Assembly (NCBI RefSeq): GCF_000423185.1
Contig: NZ_AUHM01000002.1
Location: forward strand, 179,310-243,309
Length of the DNA stretch: 64,000 nucleotides
Source of the DNA: Inquilinus limosus DSM 16000
GTDB lineage: Bacteria > Pseudomonadota > Alphaproteobacteria > DSM-16000 > Inquilinaceae
Direction: 5' to 3'
In this document: one piece after another, positions 42,394 through 50,319 of the stretch
Layout: each line of letters starts with the position of its first letter
How positions within the stretch are numbered: position 1 is the stretch's first letter
Made by a program: the position numbers and the translations under genes
The notes under the pieces: generated by a model
The model's input: only the letters and a program-made list of their open reading frames with translations
What the model was told of the DNA's origin: nothing
Databases searched by the model: none

Positions 42394-43308
42394 CTAGGCG
42401 CGGATCAGCGTCCCGACGCCGCCTTCGGTGAAGACCTCGAGCAGCACCGCGTGCGGCACGCGGCCGTCCATGATCACCGCGCCCTCGACCCCCTGCTCGA
42501 CCGCCGAGATGCAGGTCTCGAGCTTCGGGATCATGCCGCCGGAGATGGTGCCGTCGGTCATCAGCTCGCGCGCCCGGGCCAGCGGCAGCTCCTGGATCAG
42601 CTTCTTGTCCTTGTCCAGCACGCCGGCGACGTCGGTCAGCAGGAAGAAGCGGGTGGCGTTCAGCGCCGCGGCGATGGCGCCGGCCGCGGTGTCGGCGTTG
42701 ATGTTGTAGCTCTCGCCACGCGGGCCGACGCCGATCGGCGCGATCACCGGGATGAAGTCGCTGTCCTCGAACGCCTCCAGGATCTCCGGGTTCACCGCCG
42801 CCGGCTCGCCGACGAAGCCGAGGTCGAGGATGCGCTCGATGTTGCTGTCGGGGTCGCGCTTGGTGCGCTGCAGCTTGCGGGCCGAGATCAGCGCCCCGTC
42901 CTTGCCGGAGACGCCGACCGCCTTGCCGCCGACCGACTGGATGGCCGAGACGATCTGCTTGTTGATGTTGCCGGACAGCACCATCTCGACCACATCGACG
43001 GTGTTGCGGTCGGTGATGCGCAGCCCGTCGACGAATTCCGACTTGATCTGCAGCCGCTCCAGCATCGCGCCGATCTGCGGGCCGCCGCCATGCACCACCA
43101 CCGGGTTGATGCCGACCTGCTTCAGCAGCACGACGTCGCGGGCGAAGCTCTCGGTCAGCGAGTCGTCGCCCATGGCGTTGCCGCCGTATTTGATCACGAA
43201 GGTGGCGCCGGCGTAGCGGCGCATGAAAGGCAGCGCCTCGACCAGGGTCTGGGCCTTGTCGAGCGAGGCGGCGGGCAGGTTGGGCGGGGCGGCGAAAGGC
43301 TTGGTCAT
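42394..43308 (-). CDS. argB: Acetylglutamate kinase
   Basis: A 304-residue amino-acid kinase that phosphorylates N-acetyl-L-glutamate in arginine synthesis. Landmarks are [11 protein letters not shown] (~38), [14 protein letters not shown] (~70), the substrate segment around DGLRITDRN (~92), and [31 protein letters not shown] (~195-225). C-terminal [20 protein letters not shown] is typical of arginine-inhibited NAGK. ATG 43308 has a structured upstream region (43324-43421). The engB-argB spacing is 328 nt, filled by palindromes. Confidence 0.96.
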   Translation of the reverse strand: MTKPFAAPPNLPAASLDKAQTLVEALPFMRRYAGATFVIKYGGNAMGDDSLTESFARDVVLLKQVGINPVVVHGGGPQIGAMLERLQIKSEFVDGLRITDRNTVDVVEMVLSGNINKQIVSAIQSVGGKAVGVSGKDGALISARKLQRTKRDPDSNIERILDLGFVGEPAAVNPEILEAFEDSDFIPVIAPIGVGPRGESYNINADTAAGAIAAALNATRFFLLTDVAGVLDKDKKLIQELPLARARELMTDGTISGGMIPKLETCISAVEQGVEGAVIMDGRVPHAVLLEVFTEGGVGTLIRA

Positions 43309-43323
43309 CGGGCTCGGGTCCTG

Positions 43324-43421
43324 CTGGTGCGATGGTTCGGAAATTTGTGGCACGGCGTGCCACAGATTTCCGAAGCTGAATCGCACCAGTATCTTAAATA
43401 TTCGTGTCGCGAAGCGACACG
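43324..43421. repeat. Two hairpins upstream of argB
   Basis: A large inverted repeat 43324-43353 / 43357-43389, with perfect central arms GTGGCAC/GTGCCAC and outer arms CTGGTGCGAT/ATCGCACCAG, plus a smaller perfect stem CGTGTCGC-GAA-GCGACACG at 43403-43421. Both lie just upstream of the argB start on its transcript strand. Confidence 0.7.
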
Positions 43422-43500
43422 GGCGGTTGCCGGCGCCCCTCTCATGCCCCAGCGCGCGGCCGCGATCAACCGCCGAGAGAAGCCTTGTCCGCTTGCGGCA

Positions 43501-43628
43501 CCTCTCCGGAACGCCCCCCAACCGTCATTGCGAGGAGGCGAAGCCGACGAAGCAATCCAGGGGCCGGTGCGAGCCGCCCTGGATTGCTTCGCTGCGCTCG
43601 CAATGACGGTGTTGGGAATTGTGAGAGG
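43501..43628. repeat. Nested palindromic repeat with CGTCATTGCGAG arms
   Basis: Outer arms CCTCTC (43501-43506) and GAGAGG (43623-43628), middle arms ACCGTCATTGCGAG / CTCGCAATGACGGT (43521-43534 and 43597-43610), inner arms GAAGCAATCCAG / CTGGATTGCTTC (43549-43560 and 43579-43590). It lies in the 328-bp gap between engB and argB, which has no other coding content. Confidence 0.85.
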
Positions 43629-43636
43629 TCTCCCCC

Positions 43637-44299
43637 TCAGCCGTTCTTCGCGATCTCCGCCAGGAAGGCGCGCAGCTCGGGGATGCCCTCGCCGCTGTCG
43701 CTGCTGGTCAGCAGCACCTTCGGGAAGGCGGCCGGGTGGCGCTTCAGCGCCGCCTCGACCTCCGGGATCCGGCGCTGCCGCTCGCCCTTGCCGACCTTGT
43801 CCATCTTGGTCAGCACCACCCGGGTGGCGACGGCGGTGTCGTCGAGCAGCTTCAGGATCTCCTCATCGGAGTCCTTGATGCCGTGCCGGCCGTCGACCAG
43901 CACCAGGGCCCGGCGCAGCGTCGGCCGGCCGCGCAGATAGCCCTTCAGCGTCTCGGTCCAGCCCTGGACCAGCGATTTCGAGACCTTGGCGTAGCCGTAG
44001 CCGGGCAGGTCGACCAGCGACAGCCGGCCACCCAGGTCGAAGAAGTTGAGCTGCTGGGTGCGGCCCGGGGTGTGGCTGGTGCGGGCCAGGGTCTTCCGGC
44101 CGGTCAGCGCGTTGACCAGGCTGGACTTGCCGACGTTGGAGCGGCCGGCGAAGGCGATCTCCGGCAGGCCCGTGGGCGGCAGGTCGGACAGCGAGGCCGA
44201 GCCCCAGGTGAAGCGGCACTCCTGCGCGAAGAGCAGCCGCCCCGCCTCGATCGCCTCGGGCCCGAACGCCTCGCTTTCGGCCGCCTGCGGTTCCGTCAC
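43637..44299 (-). CDS. engB: Ribosome-biogenesis GTPase YihA/EngB
   Basis: A 220-residue GTPase needed for ribosome assembly and cell division. G1 is AGRSNVGKSSLVNAL (Lys58), G3 DLPGYGYAKVS, G4 TKMDKVGK and G5 TSSDSGEGI. The GTG start at 44299 overlaps the yidC stop (GTGA) and so it is translationally coupled to the membrane insertase. Part of the yidC-yidD-rnpA-rpmH reverse-strand cluster. Confidence 0.96.
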   Translation of the reverse strand: MTEPQAAESEAFGPEAIEAGRLLFAQECRFTWGSASLSDLPPTGLPEIAFAGRSNVGKSSLVNALTGRKTLARTSHTPGRTQQLNFFDLGGRLSLVDLPGYGYAKVSKSLVQGWTETLKGYLRGRPTLRRALVLVDGRHGIKDSDEEILKLLDDTAVATRVVLTKMDKVGKGERQRRIPEVEAALKRHPAAFPKVLLTSSDSGEGIPELRAFLAEIAKNG

Positions 44300-46104
44300 C
44301 CCTTGCGGCCCGCCGGCTTGCGGGTGGCGGCGGGCTTCGCCGCGCCCTCGCCGCCCTTCTTCCGGGCGACCGACGGCGGCGGCGCCGGCGGCTCGGCGCC
44401 TTCCTCCAACCCGCCCGAGATCTTCACATGCATGCGCTTCATGATCGACCACTGCTGCAGGATCGTCAGCGTGTTGTTCCAGGCCCAGTAGATCACGAGG
44501 CCGACCGGGAAATGCGCCAGCATGAAGGTGAAGACGACCGGCAGCAGCATGAACACCCTGGCCTGGACCGGGTCGGCCGGCGCCGGGTTCAGCTTCTGCT
44601 GCAGATACATGGTCACGCCCATGATCAGCGGCCAGGCGCCGATCATCAGCATCGCCGGCGGCGCCCAGGGGATCAGGCCGAACAGGTTGAACAGCGAGGT
44701 CGGGTCGGGCGCCGACAGGTCGTGGACCCAGCCGAAGAACGGCGCGTGCCGCATCTCGATGGTGACCAGCAGCACCTTGTACAGCGCGAAGAACACCGGG
44801 ATCTGGATCAGGATCGGCAGGCAGCCCGCGGCCGGGTTGACCTTCTCGCGCTTGTACAGCGCCATCAGCTCCTGCTGCTGCTTCACCCGGTCGTCGGCAT
44901 AGCGCTCGCGCAGCTTCATCATCTCCGGCTGCAGCGCCTTCATCTTCGCCATCGAGCGGTAGGACTTGTCCGCCAGTGGGTAGAAGAGCAGCTTCAGCGC
45001 CAGGGTGAAGATCAGGATCGCGACGCCGAAATTGCCGACGATGCCGTGGATCCAGGCCAGGATCTTGAAGAACGGCTTGGTCAGGAACCAGAACCAGCCG
45101 AAATCGATGGCGAAGTCGAACTTGGTGATGTTGAGCGTGTCGGCGTAGCTCTCGATCAGGTCGACTTCCTTGGCGCCGGCGAAGACGCGGCCGATCGATT
45201 CCGCGGTCTGCCCCGGCGCCACCGTCACCGGATCGGCCTGGTAGGTGGCGAGGTAGCGGCCCTCGCCGTCGGACTGGTGCAGGAACTGGGTGTCGACCTT
45301 GACCGACTGGTCCGGCACCAGCGCCACCAGCCAGTACTTGTCGGTGAAGCCGAGCCAGCCGCCGGTGGTGGTGTTACGGACGGCCTTGTCGTCCTGGATG
45401 TCCTTGTAGGTCTTCTCCTCCAGCGTGCCGTTGAACACGCCGTAGGGGCCCTCGTGCAGCACGAAGTAGCCCTGGGTCACCGGCGTGCCGAAGCGCAGCA
45501 CCCGGCCGTAGGAGGCCAGCTGCACCGGCTTGTCGGTGTTGTTCACGACCCGCTGGACCACCGTGAACATGTAGTTGGCGTCGATCGAGACGGTGCGCTC
45601 GAACACCAGCCCCTGGCCGTTGTCCCAGCGCAGCGTGACCGGCGAATCCGGAGTCAGCGCCTCGCGGTCGGCGGTCCAGACCGTGTTCGCGCCCGGCACC
45701 GGCACCGAGGGGTCGACCGGCGCCCAGCCGTAGTCGGTGTAATAGGGAGACGGGCCGCCGAGCGGGGTCAGCAGCACGATCTCCGGGCTCTTCGGGTCGA
45801 CCGTCTCCCGGTAGTCGCGCAGGGTGACGTCGTCGATCCGGCCGCCGGTCAGGTTGATCGAGCCGTGCAGGCGCGGCGCCTCGATCTTGACGCGGCCGGT
45901 CTGGGCCAGCGCCTGGGCGCGGTCCATCGGCGCCTGCGCCGCGGCGCCGACCGAGGTCGGGGCCTGCGGCGACGCGGTCGAGGTGGTGGTGGCCTGCTGC
46001 TGCGGCGCCGGGGTCGGCTGCGGCGCCGGGAACAGGAACTGGAAGCCGAGAAGGATGGCCAGCGAAAGGGCGATCGCCAGGATCAGGTTCTTCTGGTCGG
46101 TCAT
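44296..46104 (-). CDS. yidC: Membrane protein insertase YidC
   Basis: A 602-residue inner-membrane insertase (YidC/Oxa1). TM1 is at residues ~7-26, followed by a proline/alanine-rich linker and the large periplasmic P1 domain (~60-340). The conserved five-TM core has FGVAILIFTLALKLLFYPLADKSYRSMAKMKALQPEM near 365-400. It ends in a basic, Lys/Arg/Ala-rich tail (~565-602) that may bind ribosomes. Length matches proteobacterial YidC. It follows yidD, rnpA and rpmH on the reverse strand and its stop overlaps engB. Confidence 0.97.
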   Translation of the reverse strand: MTDQKNLILAIALSLAILLGFQFLFPAPQPTPAPQQQATTTSTASPQAPTSVGAAAQAPMDRAQALAQTGRVKIEAPRLHGSINLTGGRIDDVTLRDYRETVDPKSPEIVLLTPLGGPSPYYTDYGWAPVDPSVPVPGANTVWTADREALTPDSPVTLRWDNGQGLVFERTVSIDANYMFTVVQRVVNNTDKPVQLASYGRVLRFGTPVTQGYFVLHEGPYGVFNGTLEEKTYKDIQDDKAVRNTTTGGWLGFTDKYWLVALVPDQSVKVDTQFLHQSDGEGRYLATYQADPVTVAPGQTAESIGRVFAGAKEVDLIESYADTLNITKFDFAIDFGWFWFLTKPFFKILAWIHGIVGNFGVAILIFTLALKLLFYPLADKSYRSMAKMKALQPEMMKLRERYADDRVKQQQELMALYKREKVNPAAGCLPILIQIPVFFALYKVLLVTIEMRHAPFFGWVHDLSAPDPTSLFNLFGLIPWAPPAMLMIGAWPLIMGVTMYLQQKLNPAPADPVQARVFMLLPVVFTFMLAHFPVGLVIYWAWNNTLTILQQWSIMKRMHVKISGGLEEGAEPPAPPPSVARKKGGEGAAKPAATRKPAGRKG

Positions 46105-46170
46105 CGCATCAGGGCTCCGGTCCCGGCCTCTGCCCCTTGATCTGGCCGGCCGGTCAGTCGTCGAATACGG

Positions 46171-46461
46171 TCAGGTGTCGGTGGGCCGGGCCGCGCCGCA
46201 GCAGGCGTCATGGCCCCGTCCACCGGCATGTCTGGTCAGGGTGTCGGGCACGGGGTCATACCCCGACCCACCCCAGGGGTGGCAACGCGCGATGCGCCGC
46301 AGGGCCAGCCAGCCCCCGGCGATCGCACCGTGCCGCTCAATAGCCTCGATCGCGTAGGCGGAGCAAGTGGGCTCGAACCGGCATTGCCGCCCGATCAGCG
46401 CCGACAGGCTGTAGCGGTAGACGATCACGAGCGCGCGCGCCAGATGGGCCAGCGGGCTCAT
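46171..46461 (-). CDS. yidD: Membrane protein insertion efficiency factor YidD
   Basis: A 96-residue YidD. The conserved core VYRYSLSALIGRQCRFEPTCSAYAIEAIE holds the Cys-rich motif, followed by RIARCHPWGGSGYDPVP. An N-terminal amphipathic helix (MSPLAHLARALVIVYRYS) anchors it to the membrane. It aids YidC-dependent insertion. It overlaps the rnpA stop by 4 bp and yidC follows 66 nt downstream. A Gly/His/Arg tail beyond the domain is lineage-specific. Confidence 0.95.
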   Translation of the reverse strand: MSPLAHLARALVIVYRYSLSALIGRQCRFEPTCSAYAIEAIERHGAIAGGWLALRRIARCHPWGGSGYDPVPDTLTRHAGGRGHDACCGAARPTDT

Positions 46462-46883
46462 GCCCCGGCCTCCTGCGTCTCCGCCTTCGGGCGCACGGCG
46501 CCCAGCTTCTGCAAGGCGCGGTCGAGATCGGCGACGAGATCGGCGAAGGGCCGGCGGATGGTCTCGCCGCGGGCGATCAGCACCAGGTCCTGGCCCGGCG
46601 CCGCCCGGCGGCCCAGCACCTCGGCGGCGGCGGCGCGCAGACGGCGGCGCGCCCGGTTGCGGGCGACCGAGTTCCCGACCTTGCGGCTGGCGGTGTAGCC
46701 GACGCGGAGGTCGCAGCCGGCCGCGGCCTCCGATCCGCCTTCGGCCTCGTCCCAGCGGCGCGCCTGGACGATCACGCCGGGCGCCGCCCATTTCCGGCGG
46801 CTCGCGGCCACGGCCAGGAACTCGGCCCGCTTCTTCAGCCGGCCGAGCCGATTCAGGCCAGGATCGTCAAGGCGGACGCGCAT
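46458..46883 (-). CDS. rnpA: Ribonuclease P protein component
   Basis: A 141-residue basic protein of RNase P, the tRNA 5'-processing enzyme. The RNR motif is GYTASRKVGNSVARNRARRRLR (~residue 63) preceded by LKKRAEFLAVA. The N-terminus and the C-terminal tail (LQKLGAVRPKAETQEAGA) are extended compared with the ~115-residue standard. It sits between rpmH and yidD, as in nearly all bacteria. Confidence 0.96.
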   Translation of the reverse strand: MRVRLDDPGLNRLGRLKKRAEFLAVAASRRKWAAPGVIVQARRWDEAEGGSEAAAGCDLRVGYTASRKVGNSVARNRARRRLRAAAAEVLGRRAAPGQDLVLIARGETIRRPFADLVADLDRALQKLGAVRPKAETQEAGA

Positions 46884-46910
46884 CCGGTCACCCCGGCCGC
46901 GGGCCTGGAA

Positions 46911-47045
46911 TTACGCGGAGAGGCGCTTCCGGCCCTTGGCGCGACGATTGGACAGCACGCGGCGGCCGCCGACGGTCGCCATGCGGGCGCGGAAGCCGTG
47001 GCGGCGCTTACGCACCAGCTTGCTCGGCTGATAGGTTCTCTTCAC
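46911..47045 (-). CDS. rpmH: 50S ribosomal protein L34
   Basis: A 44-residue ribosomal protein L34. The translation starts [20 protein letters not shown] and ends KRLSA, with [18 protein letters not shown] conserved. The start is GTG 47045. It heads the rpmH-rnpA-yidD-yidC-engB block, with a strong promoter 54 nt upstream. Confidence 0.97.
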   Translation of the reverse strand: MKRTYQPSKLVRKRRHGFRARMATVGGRRVLSNRRAKGRKRLSA

Positions 47046-47098
47046 GGTCGGAACTCCGGATGGCTCACTGCGCCCTTCCGGACGCAAAACGGTCGCGG

Positions 47099-47127
47099 GT
47101 TATAGGCACGCGCGGCGCGCGAGTCAA
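47099..47127 (-). promoter_or_regulatory. Sigma-70 promoter of rpmH-rnpA-yidD-yidC
   Basis: On the reverse strand TTGACT (47122-47127), a 17-nt spacer and TATAAC (47099-47104). This is close to the sigma-70 consensus and lies about 54 nt upstream of the rpmH GTG. Confidence 0.8.
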
Positions 47128-47190
47128 TCGATCCGCCTGCGGATCGGTGCGGGGATGCGCAGGACGCGGATCTTCCGGTAGATTGCCGCC

Positions 47191-47955
47191 ATGGCATGGA
47201 ATCCGACCCACACCCTGAAATTCGCCGGGCCGCGGCTGCAGCCCGGGCTCGACCTCATCACCCGGTTGCCGGACATCGAGGCGAAGCGGATCGTCGATCT
47301 CGGCTGCGGCAACGGTGCCCTGGCCGCCCAGCTGGCCGAGCGCTGGCCGCGCGCCGCGGTCACCGGGCTCGACCGCGACCGCAACGCGCTGCGCGAGGCG
47401 CGGGCGACCCATCCGGATCTGGACTGGGTCGAGGGCGACATCGCCGACTGGACGCCGGCCGAGCCGGTGGACCTGATCTTCTCCAACGCCGCGCTGCAAT
47501 GGGTGGAGGGGCACGAGGCGCTGTTCCCCCGCCTGCTCTCCTTCCTGTCCCCCGGCGGCGTCCTGGCGGTGCAGATGCCGCGCAACCACGACGCACCGAG
47601 CCATGTGCTGATGCGGGCGCTGGCGTCGGAGCCGCCCTGGGCCGGCCGGATCCCGCTGCGCCGGCCGCCGGTCGGCACCCCGGCCGCCTATTACGACCTG
47701 CTGGCGCCGCGCACCGAAGCGCTCGACATCTGGGAGACCGAATACCTGCACGTGCTGAAGGGCGACAACCCGGTGCTGCACTGGGTGCGCGGCACGGCCC
47801 TGCTGCCGGTGATGGCGGCGCTGTCGGGGCCGGAGCTCGACGCCTTCATCGCCACCTACGCCGCCCGGCTGGCCCAGGCCTATCCGCCGCAGCCGGACGG
47901 CAGCACCCTGTTCCCCTTCCGCCGCCTGCTGCTGCTGGCCCGGGTGGGGGCGTGA
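47191..47955 (+). CDS. tam: Trans-aconitate 2-methyltransferase
   Basis: A 254-residue SAM-dependent methyltransferase that esterifies trans-aconitate, a toxic by-product of aconitase. SAM motif I is VDLGCGNGALAAQL (~residue 34), LDRD is the acidic loop (~57), and the family-specific FSNAALQWVEGHEALFPRLL (~101) and AVQMPRNHD (~128) are present. ATG 47191 starts the conserved MAWNPTHTLKFAG. It overlaps the following small gene's GTG by 4 bp and is divergent from rpmH. Confidence 0.93.
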   Translation: MAWNPTHTLKFAGPRLQPGLDLITRLPDIEAKRIVDLGCGNGALAAQLAERWPRAAVTGLDRDRNALREARATHPDLDWVEGDIADWTPAEPVDLIFSNAALQWVEGHEALFPRLLSFLSPGGVLAVQMPRNHDAPSHVLMRALASEPPWAGRIPLRRPPVGTPAAYYDLLAPRTEALDIWETEYLHVLKGDNPVLHWVRGTALLPVMAALSGPELDAFIATYAARLAQAYPPQPDGSTLFPFRRLLLLARVGA

Positions 47956-48203
47956 ACGATAACCAGAGGGGCTCCGGCTGCCCCGTCTGCGGCTTTCCCG
48001 ACGTCGCCGCGTATGACGAGCATGGCTGCGCGACGTTCGAGATCTGCCCGTGCTGCGGCATCGAGTTCGGCTACGACGATGTCACGACCAGCCACTCCGA
48101 ACTCCGGGCGCGATGGATCGCCGGCGGCAAGCGTTGGTGGAGCGAAAGGGAGCGGCCGCCCGGCTGGGACGCCGACGCGCAACTGGCGCGGATCGGGGAG
48201 TAG
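47952..48203 (+). CDS. Small Cys-rich CPCC-type zinc-ribbon protein
   Basis: An 83-residue protein with two cysteine pairs: CPVCGF (~residue 10) and CPCCGIEF (~36), laid out as in the cysteine-rich CPCC family, where they are thought to bind zinc. The rest (SHSELRARWIAGGKRWWSERER) is basic and aromatic. GTG 47952 overlaps the tam stop, so it is coupled to tam, but its function is unknown. Confidence 0.7.
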   Translation: MNDNQRGSGCPVCGFPDVAAYDEHGCATFEICPCCGIEFGYDDVTTSHSELRARWIAGGKRWWSERERPPGWDADAQLARIGE

Positions 48204-48246
48204 GCCGGATTCACGGCGAGCAGCGTTCTGCTATTGCTCTCCCGGC

Positions 48247-48579
48247 TCACGGCACATGCCGTGCAAGGTCCATTGAATCGTGCAGGATGCGCAGCACTTC
48301 GATGACGTCCTCATCGATGACCCGATAGACGAGAATGTGCCTGCCTCGGCGGCCACGCCTGGCGACACGCAATATGCGGACACCCGCCCGGACCTCGTCG
48401 CGTGCCTTGCTGTCTGGAAGGTCCGGCCCTCCTTCCAGCGCCCGGATGGCCTGGCCGATGGTTAGCTGATAGTCGCTCGCCTGCTTCGGACCGAAGGCTT
48501 GGATGGTCCAATGAAGAATAGAAGTGAAGTCATCATTGGCCGCGATGCTCAAGCGGACCCGCCAACGGCCTCCGGCCAT
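48247..48579 (-). CDS. parE: ParE-family toxin
   Basis: A 110-residue toxin of the RelE/ParE superfamily. ParE-type patterns include LSIAANDDFTSILHWTIQAFG near the N-terminus, VRILRVARRGRRGRHILVYRV near residue 70 and VLRILHDSMDL at the end. ParE toxins inhibit DNA gyrase, but RelE-type mRNA cleavage cannot be ruled out by sequence. It starts 6 nt after the antitoxin stop. Confidence 0.88.
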   Translation of the reverse strand: MAGGRWRVRLSIAANDDFTSILHWTIQAFGPKQASDYQLTIGQAIRALEGGPDLPDSKARDEVRAGVRILRVARRGRRGRHILVYRVIDEDVIEVLRILHDSMDLARHVP

Positions 48580-48585
48580 CCTGGA

Positions 48586-48888
48586 TCAGTCCGCCGAACC
48601 GGATTTGACTGCGTGGGATATGACTTCCTCGGCCAAGGCATTCAGGTGCCGTTCCAGATCATCCATGGAGTCGAACTCAATGTACTCTCCGCGCTCCATC
48701 GCGGCGATTCCGACATCGACCGCGGCCCGCAGGCGCTCCAGCCTGGCGGCATCTTCCTGCTCGCGCTGCTCGACGAGACGGAGCCCTTCGCGCAGGACCT
48801 CGCTGGCGTTCTGGTAGCGGCCGGACTTGACCAGACCTTCGATCAGTTCGGCCTGATGATCGGTCACGACGACGTTGCGGGTCGGCAT
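48586..48888 (-). CDS. parD: ParD-family antitoxin
   Basis: A 100-residue antitoxin. The N-terminal ribbon-helix-helix DNA-binding domain has TRNVVVTDHQAELIEGLVKSGRYQNASEVLREGLRLVE, and an acidic C-terminal tail neutralises the toxin. ATG 48888 matches the ParD family start. It sits upstream of parE in the usual antitoxin-first order and near a strong palindrome that may serve as its operator. Confidence 0.9.
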   Translation of the reverse strand: MPTRNVVVTDHQAELIEGLVKSGRYQNASEVLREGLRLVEQREQEDAARLERLRAAVDVGIAAMERGEYIEFDSMDDLERHLNALAEEVISHAVKSGSAD

Positions 48889-48900
48889 CGCGGATGTCCT

Positions 48901-48970
48901 CTGAACACGGCTGCAGATCGACAAGATAAGGCGATTGGCATAATATGCCAATCGCCTCGATCGTGTTCAG
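48901..48970. promoter_or_regulatory. Two-layer palindrome upstream of parD; also a likely SBP-gene terminator
   Basis: Outer perfect 9-bp arms CTGAACACG (48901-48909) and CGTGTTCAG (48962-48970). An inner perfect 13-bp pair AGGCGATTGGCAT / ATGCCAATCGCCT (48929-48957) has a 3-nt loop. It could be the ParD operator and, on the reverse strand with TTATCTT following, a terminator for the sugar-binding protein gene. Confidence 0.65.
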
Positions 48971-48983
48971 CCTTGCGCTGCCC

Positions 48984-50246
48984 TCACTTCCCCGGCGGCT
49001 TGTACCAGGCGTCGAGCGTCTCCTGCACCTTGGCGGCCGCCTGCTCGGCGGTCATCGTGCCGTTCAGCACCTGGGCCGAAACGTTCCAGATCGCCTGGTC
49101 GACATTCGGCTTGCCGCGCGACAGGATCTGGTGCGCCAGGCGGATGTTGCCGCCGCACTTGTCCTTCCAGCCCTGGAACTCCGCCGCCAGCGGGTCCTTC
49201 AGCTCGACCTTGTGGGTCGACAGGGTGAAGAAGCCCGGCAAGGCGTTGGTGTAGAGCGTCGCGAACTCGGCCGAGGCCACCCATTCCAGGAAGGCGCGCG
49301 CCGCCTCCGGATGCTTGGTGTGGGCGTTCATGCCGAAGCCGATATCGGTGTGGTCCGAGATGAAGCAGCCGTCGCCCTCCTTCTCCACCGGCGGCGGGAA
49401 GGCGCCCATCGGGAACTCGGCCTGGGCCTCGAACAGCGGGATCTCCCAGGACCCGGCCGGGTAGATCGCGGCGCGGCCGAGGGTGAACAGGTTCTGGCTG
49501 TCCGGGTAGGACTGCGCCTCGTAGCCGTCCGGCAGGTAGGGCTTCCACTGCGCCAGTTCGGCCCAGGCGGCGACATAGGGCGCATCGGTGAACTTGGCGG
49601 TGCCGGCGATCAGCGCCTTGCGGCCGGGGTCGCCCTTCCAGTGGTTCGGGCCGATGTTCTGGAAGCCCATGGTCGCCGCTTCCCACTGGTCGGCGGTGCC
49701 GATGGCGAGCGGCGCGTACTCCCCGCCGGCCTTGATCTTGTCGAGCAGGGCGAAGAACTCCGCCCGGGTCTTCGGCGGGGCCAGGCCGAGCTCGTCGAAG
49801 ATCTGCTTGTTGTAGATGAAGCCGGCGATCACCGACCCGACCGGCACGCAATAGGTCGACTTGCCGTCGTCGGTGCTCCAGGCGGTCCGCGCCTCCTCGG
49901 TGAAGGCGTCGATCCCCTTGAGGTCGTTCACCGCCGTGAGATGGCCCTTCTGGAACAGGGCCAGCGAGGCGTCGAAGGCGCGGCAGGCGACGATGTCGCC
50001 GGCCACCCCGCCTTCCATCTTCGCGTTCAGCGCGGCGTTGTACTCGGTCGGCGCCGAAGGCGCGAATTTCAGCTTGATGCCAGGATGCGACGATTCGAAG
50101 GCCGGGATGATCTTGTCCTCCCAGATCTTCAGGTCGTCGTTGCGCCAGCTCTCGATCGTCAGCGTCACGTCCTCGGCGCGGGCAGCGCCGGCCAGGACGG
50201 CGAGCGCCGCGCCCGTCATCAGGACGCGGGACAGGATGGTGGTCAT
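48984..50246 (-). CDS. ABC transporter sugar-binding protein (extracellular family 1)
   Basis: A 420-residue periplasmic binding protein. The signal peptide is MTTILSRVLMTGAALAVLAGAARA. The body has MalE/UgpB-type patterns: VTLTIESWRNDDLKIWEDKIIPAFESSHPGI, TEYNAALNAKMEGG, and VPVGSVIAGFIYNKQIFDELGL near residue 145. ATG 50246 gives the signal peptide. Neither permeases nor an ATPase are adjacent, so it is an orphan here. A perfect TGGTCTAGACCA palindrome lies 22 nt upstream of the start. Confidence 0.9.
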   Translation of the reverse strand: MTTILSRVLMTGAALAVLAGAARAEDVTLTIESWRNDDLKIWEDKIIPAFESSHPGIKLKFAPSAPTEYNAALNAKMEGGVAGDIVACRAFDASLALFQKGHLTAVNDLKGIDAFTEEARTAWSTDDGKSTYCVPVGSVIAGFIYNKQIFDELGLAPPKTRAEFFALLDKIKAGGEYAPLAIGTADQWEAATMGFQNIGPNHWKGDPGRKALIAGTAKFTDAPYVAAWAELAQWKPYLPDGYEAQSYPDSQNLFTLGRAAIYPAGSWEIPLFEAQAEFPMGAFPPPVEKEGDGCFISDHTDIGFGMNAHTKHPEAARAFLEWVASAEFATLYTNALPGFFTLSTHKVELKDPLAAEFQGWKDKCGGNIRLAHQILSRGKPNVDQAIWNVSAQVLNGTMTAEQAAAKVQETLDAWYKPPGK

Positions 50247-50268
50247 TGTCTCGGGCCTCCCCATTGGA

Positions 50269-50280
50269 TGGTCTAGACCA
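50269..50280 (-). promoter_or_regulatory. GntR/HutC-type operator, TGGTCTAGACCA
   Basis: A perfect 12-bp palindrome, TGGTCTAGACCA, positioned just upstream of the ribosome-binding site of the sugar-binding protein gene. It matches the core of the amino-sugar regulator site known from DasR/NagR-type GntR regulators. The cognate regulator is not in the window. Confidence 0.6.
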
Positions 50281-50319
50281 CACGGCAGGCTGGCCCCGAT
50301 TGTCAAGTCCCCGCCGCGG

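Noticed and set aside
46911..47190. Replication origin near rpmH
   Set aside because: No dnaA gene or DnaA-box cluster is visible; rpmH-rnpA-yidC alone does not indicate oriC in alphaproteobacteria.
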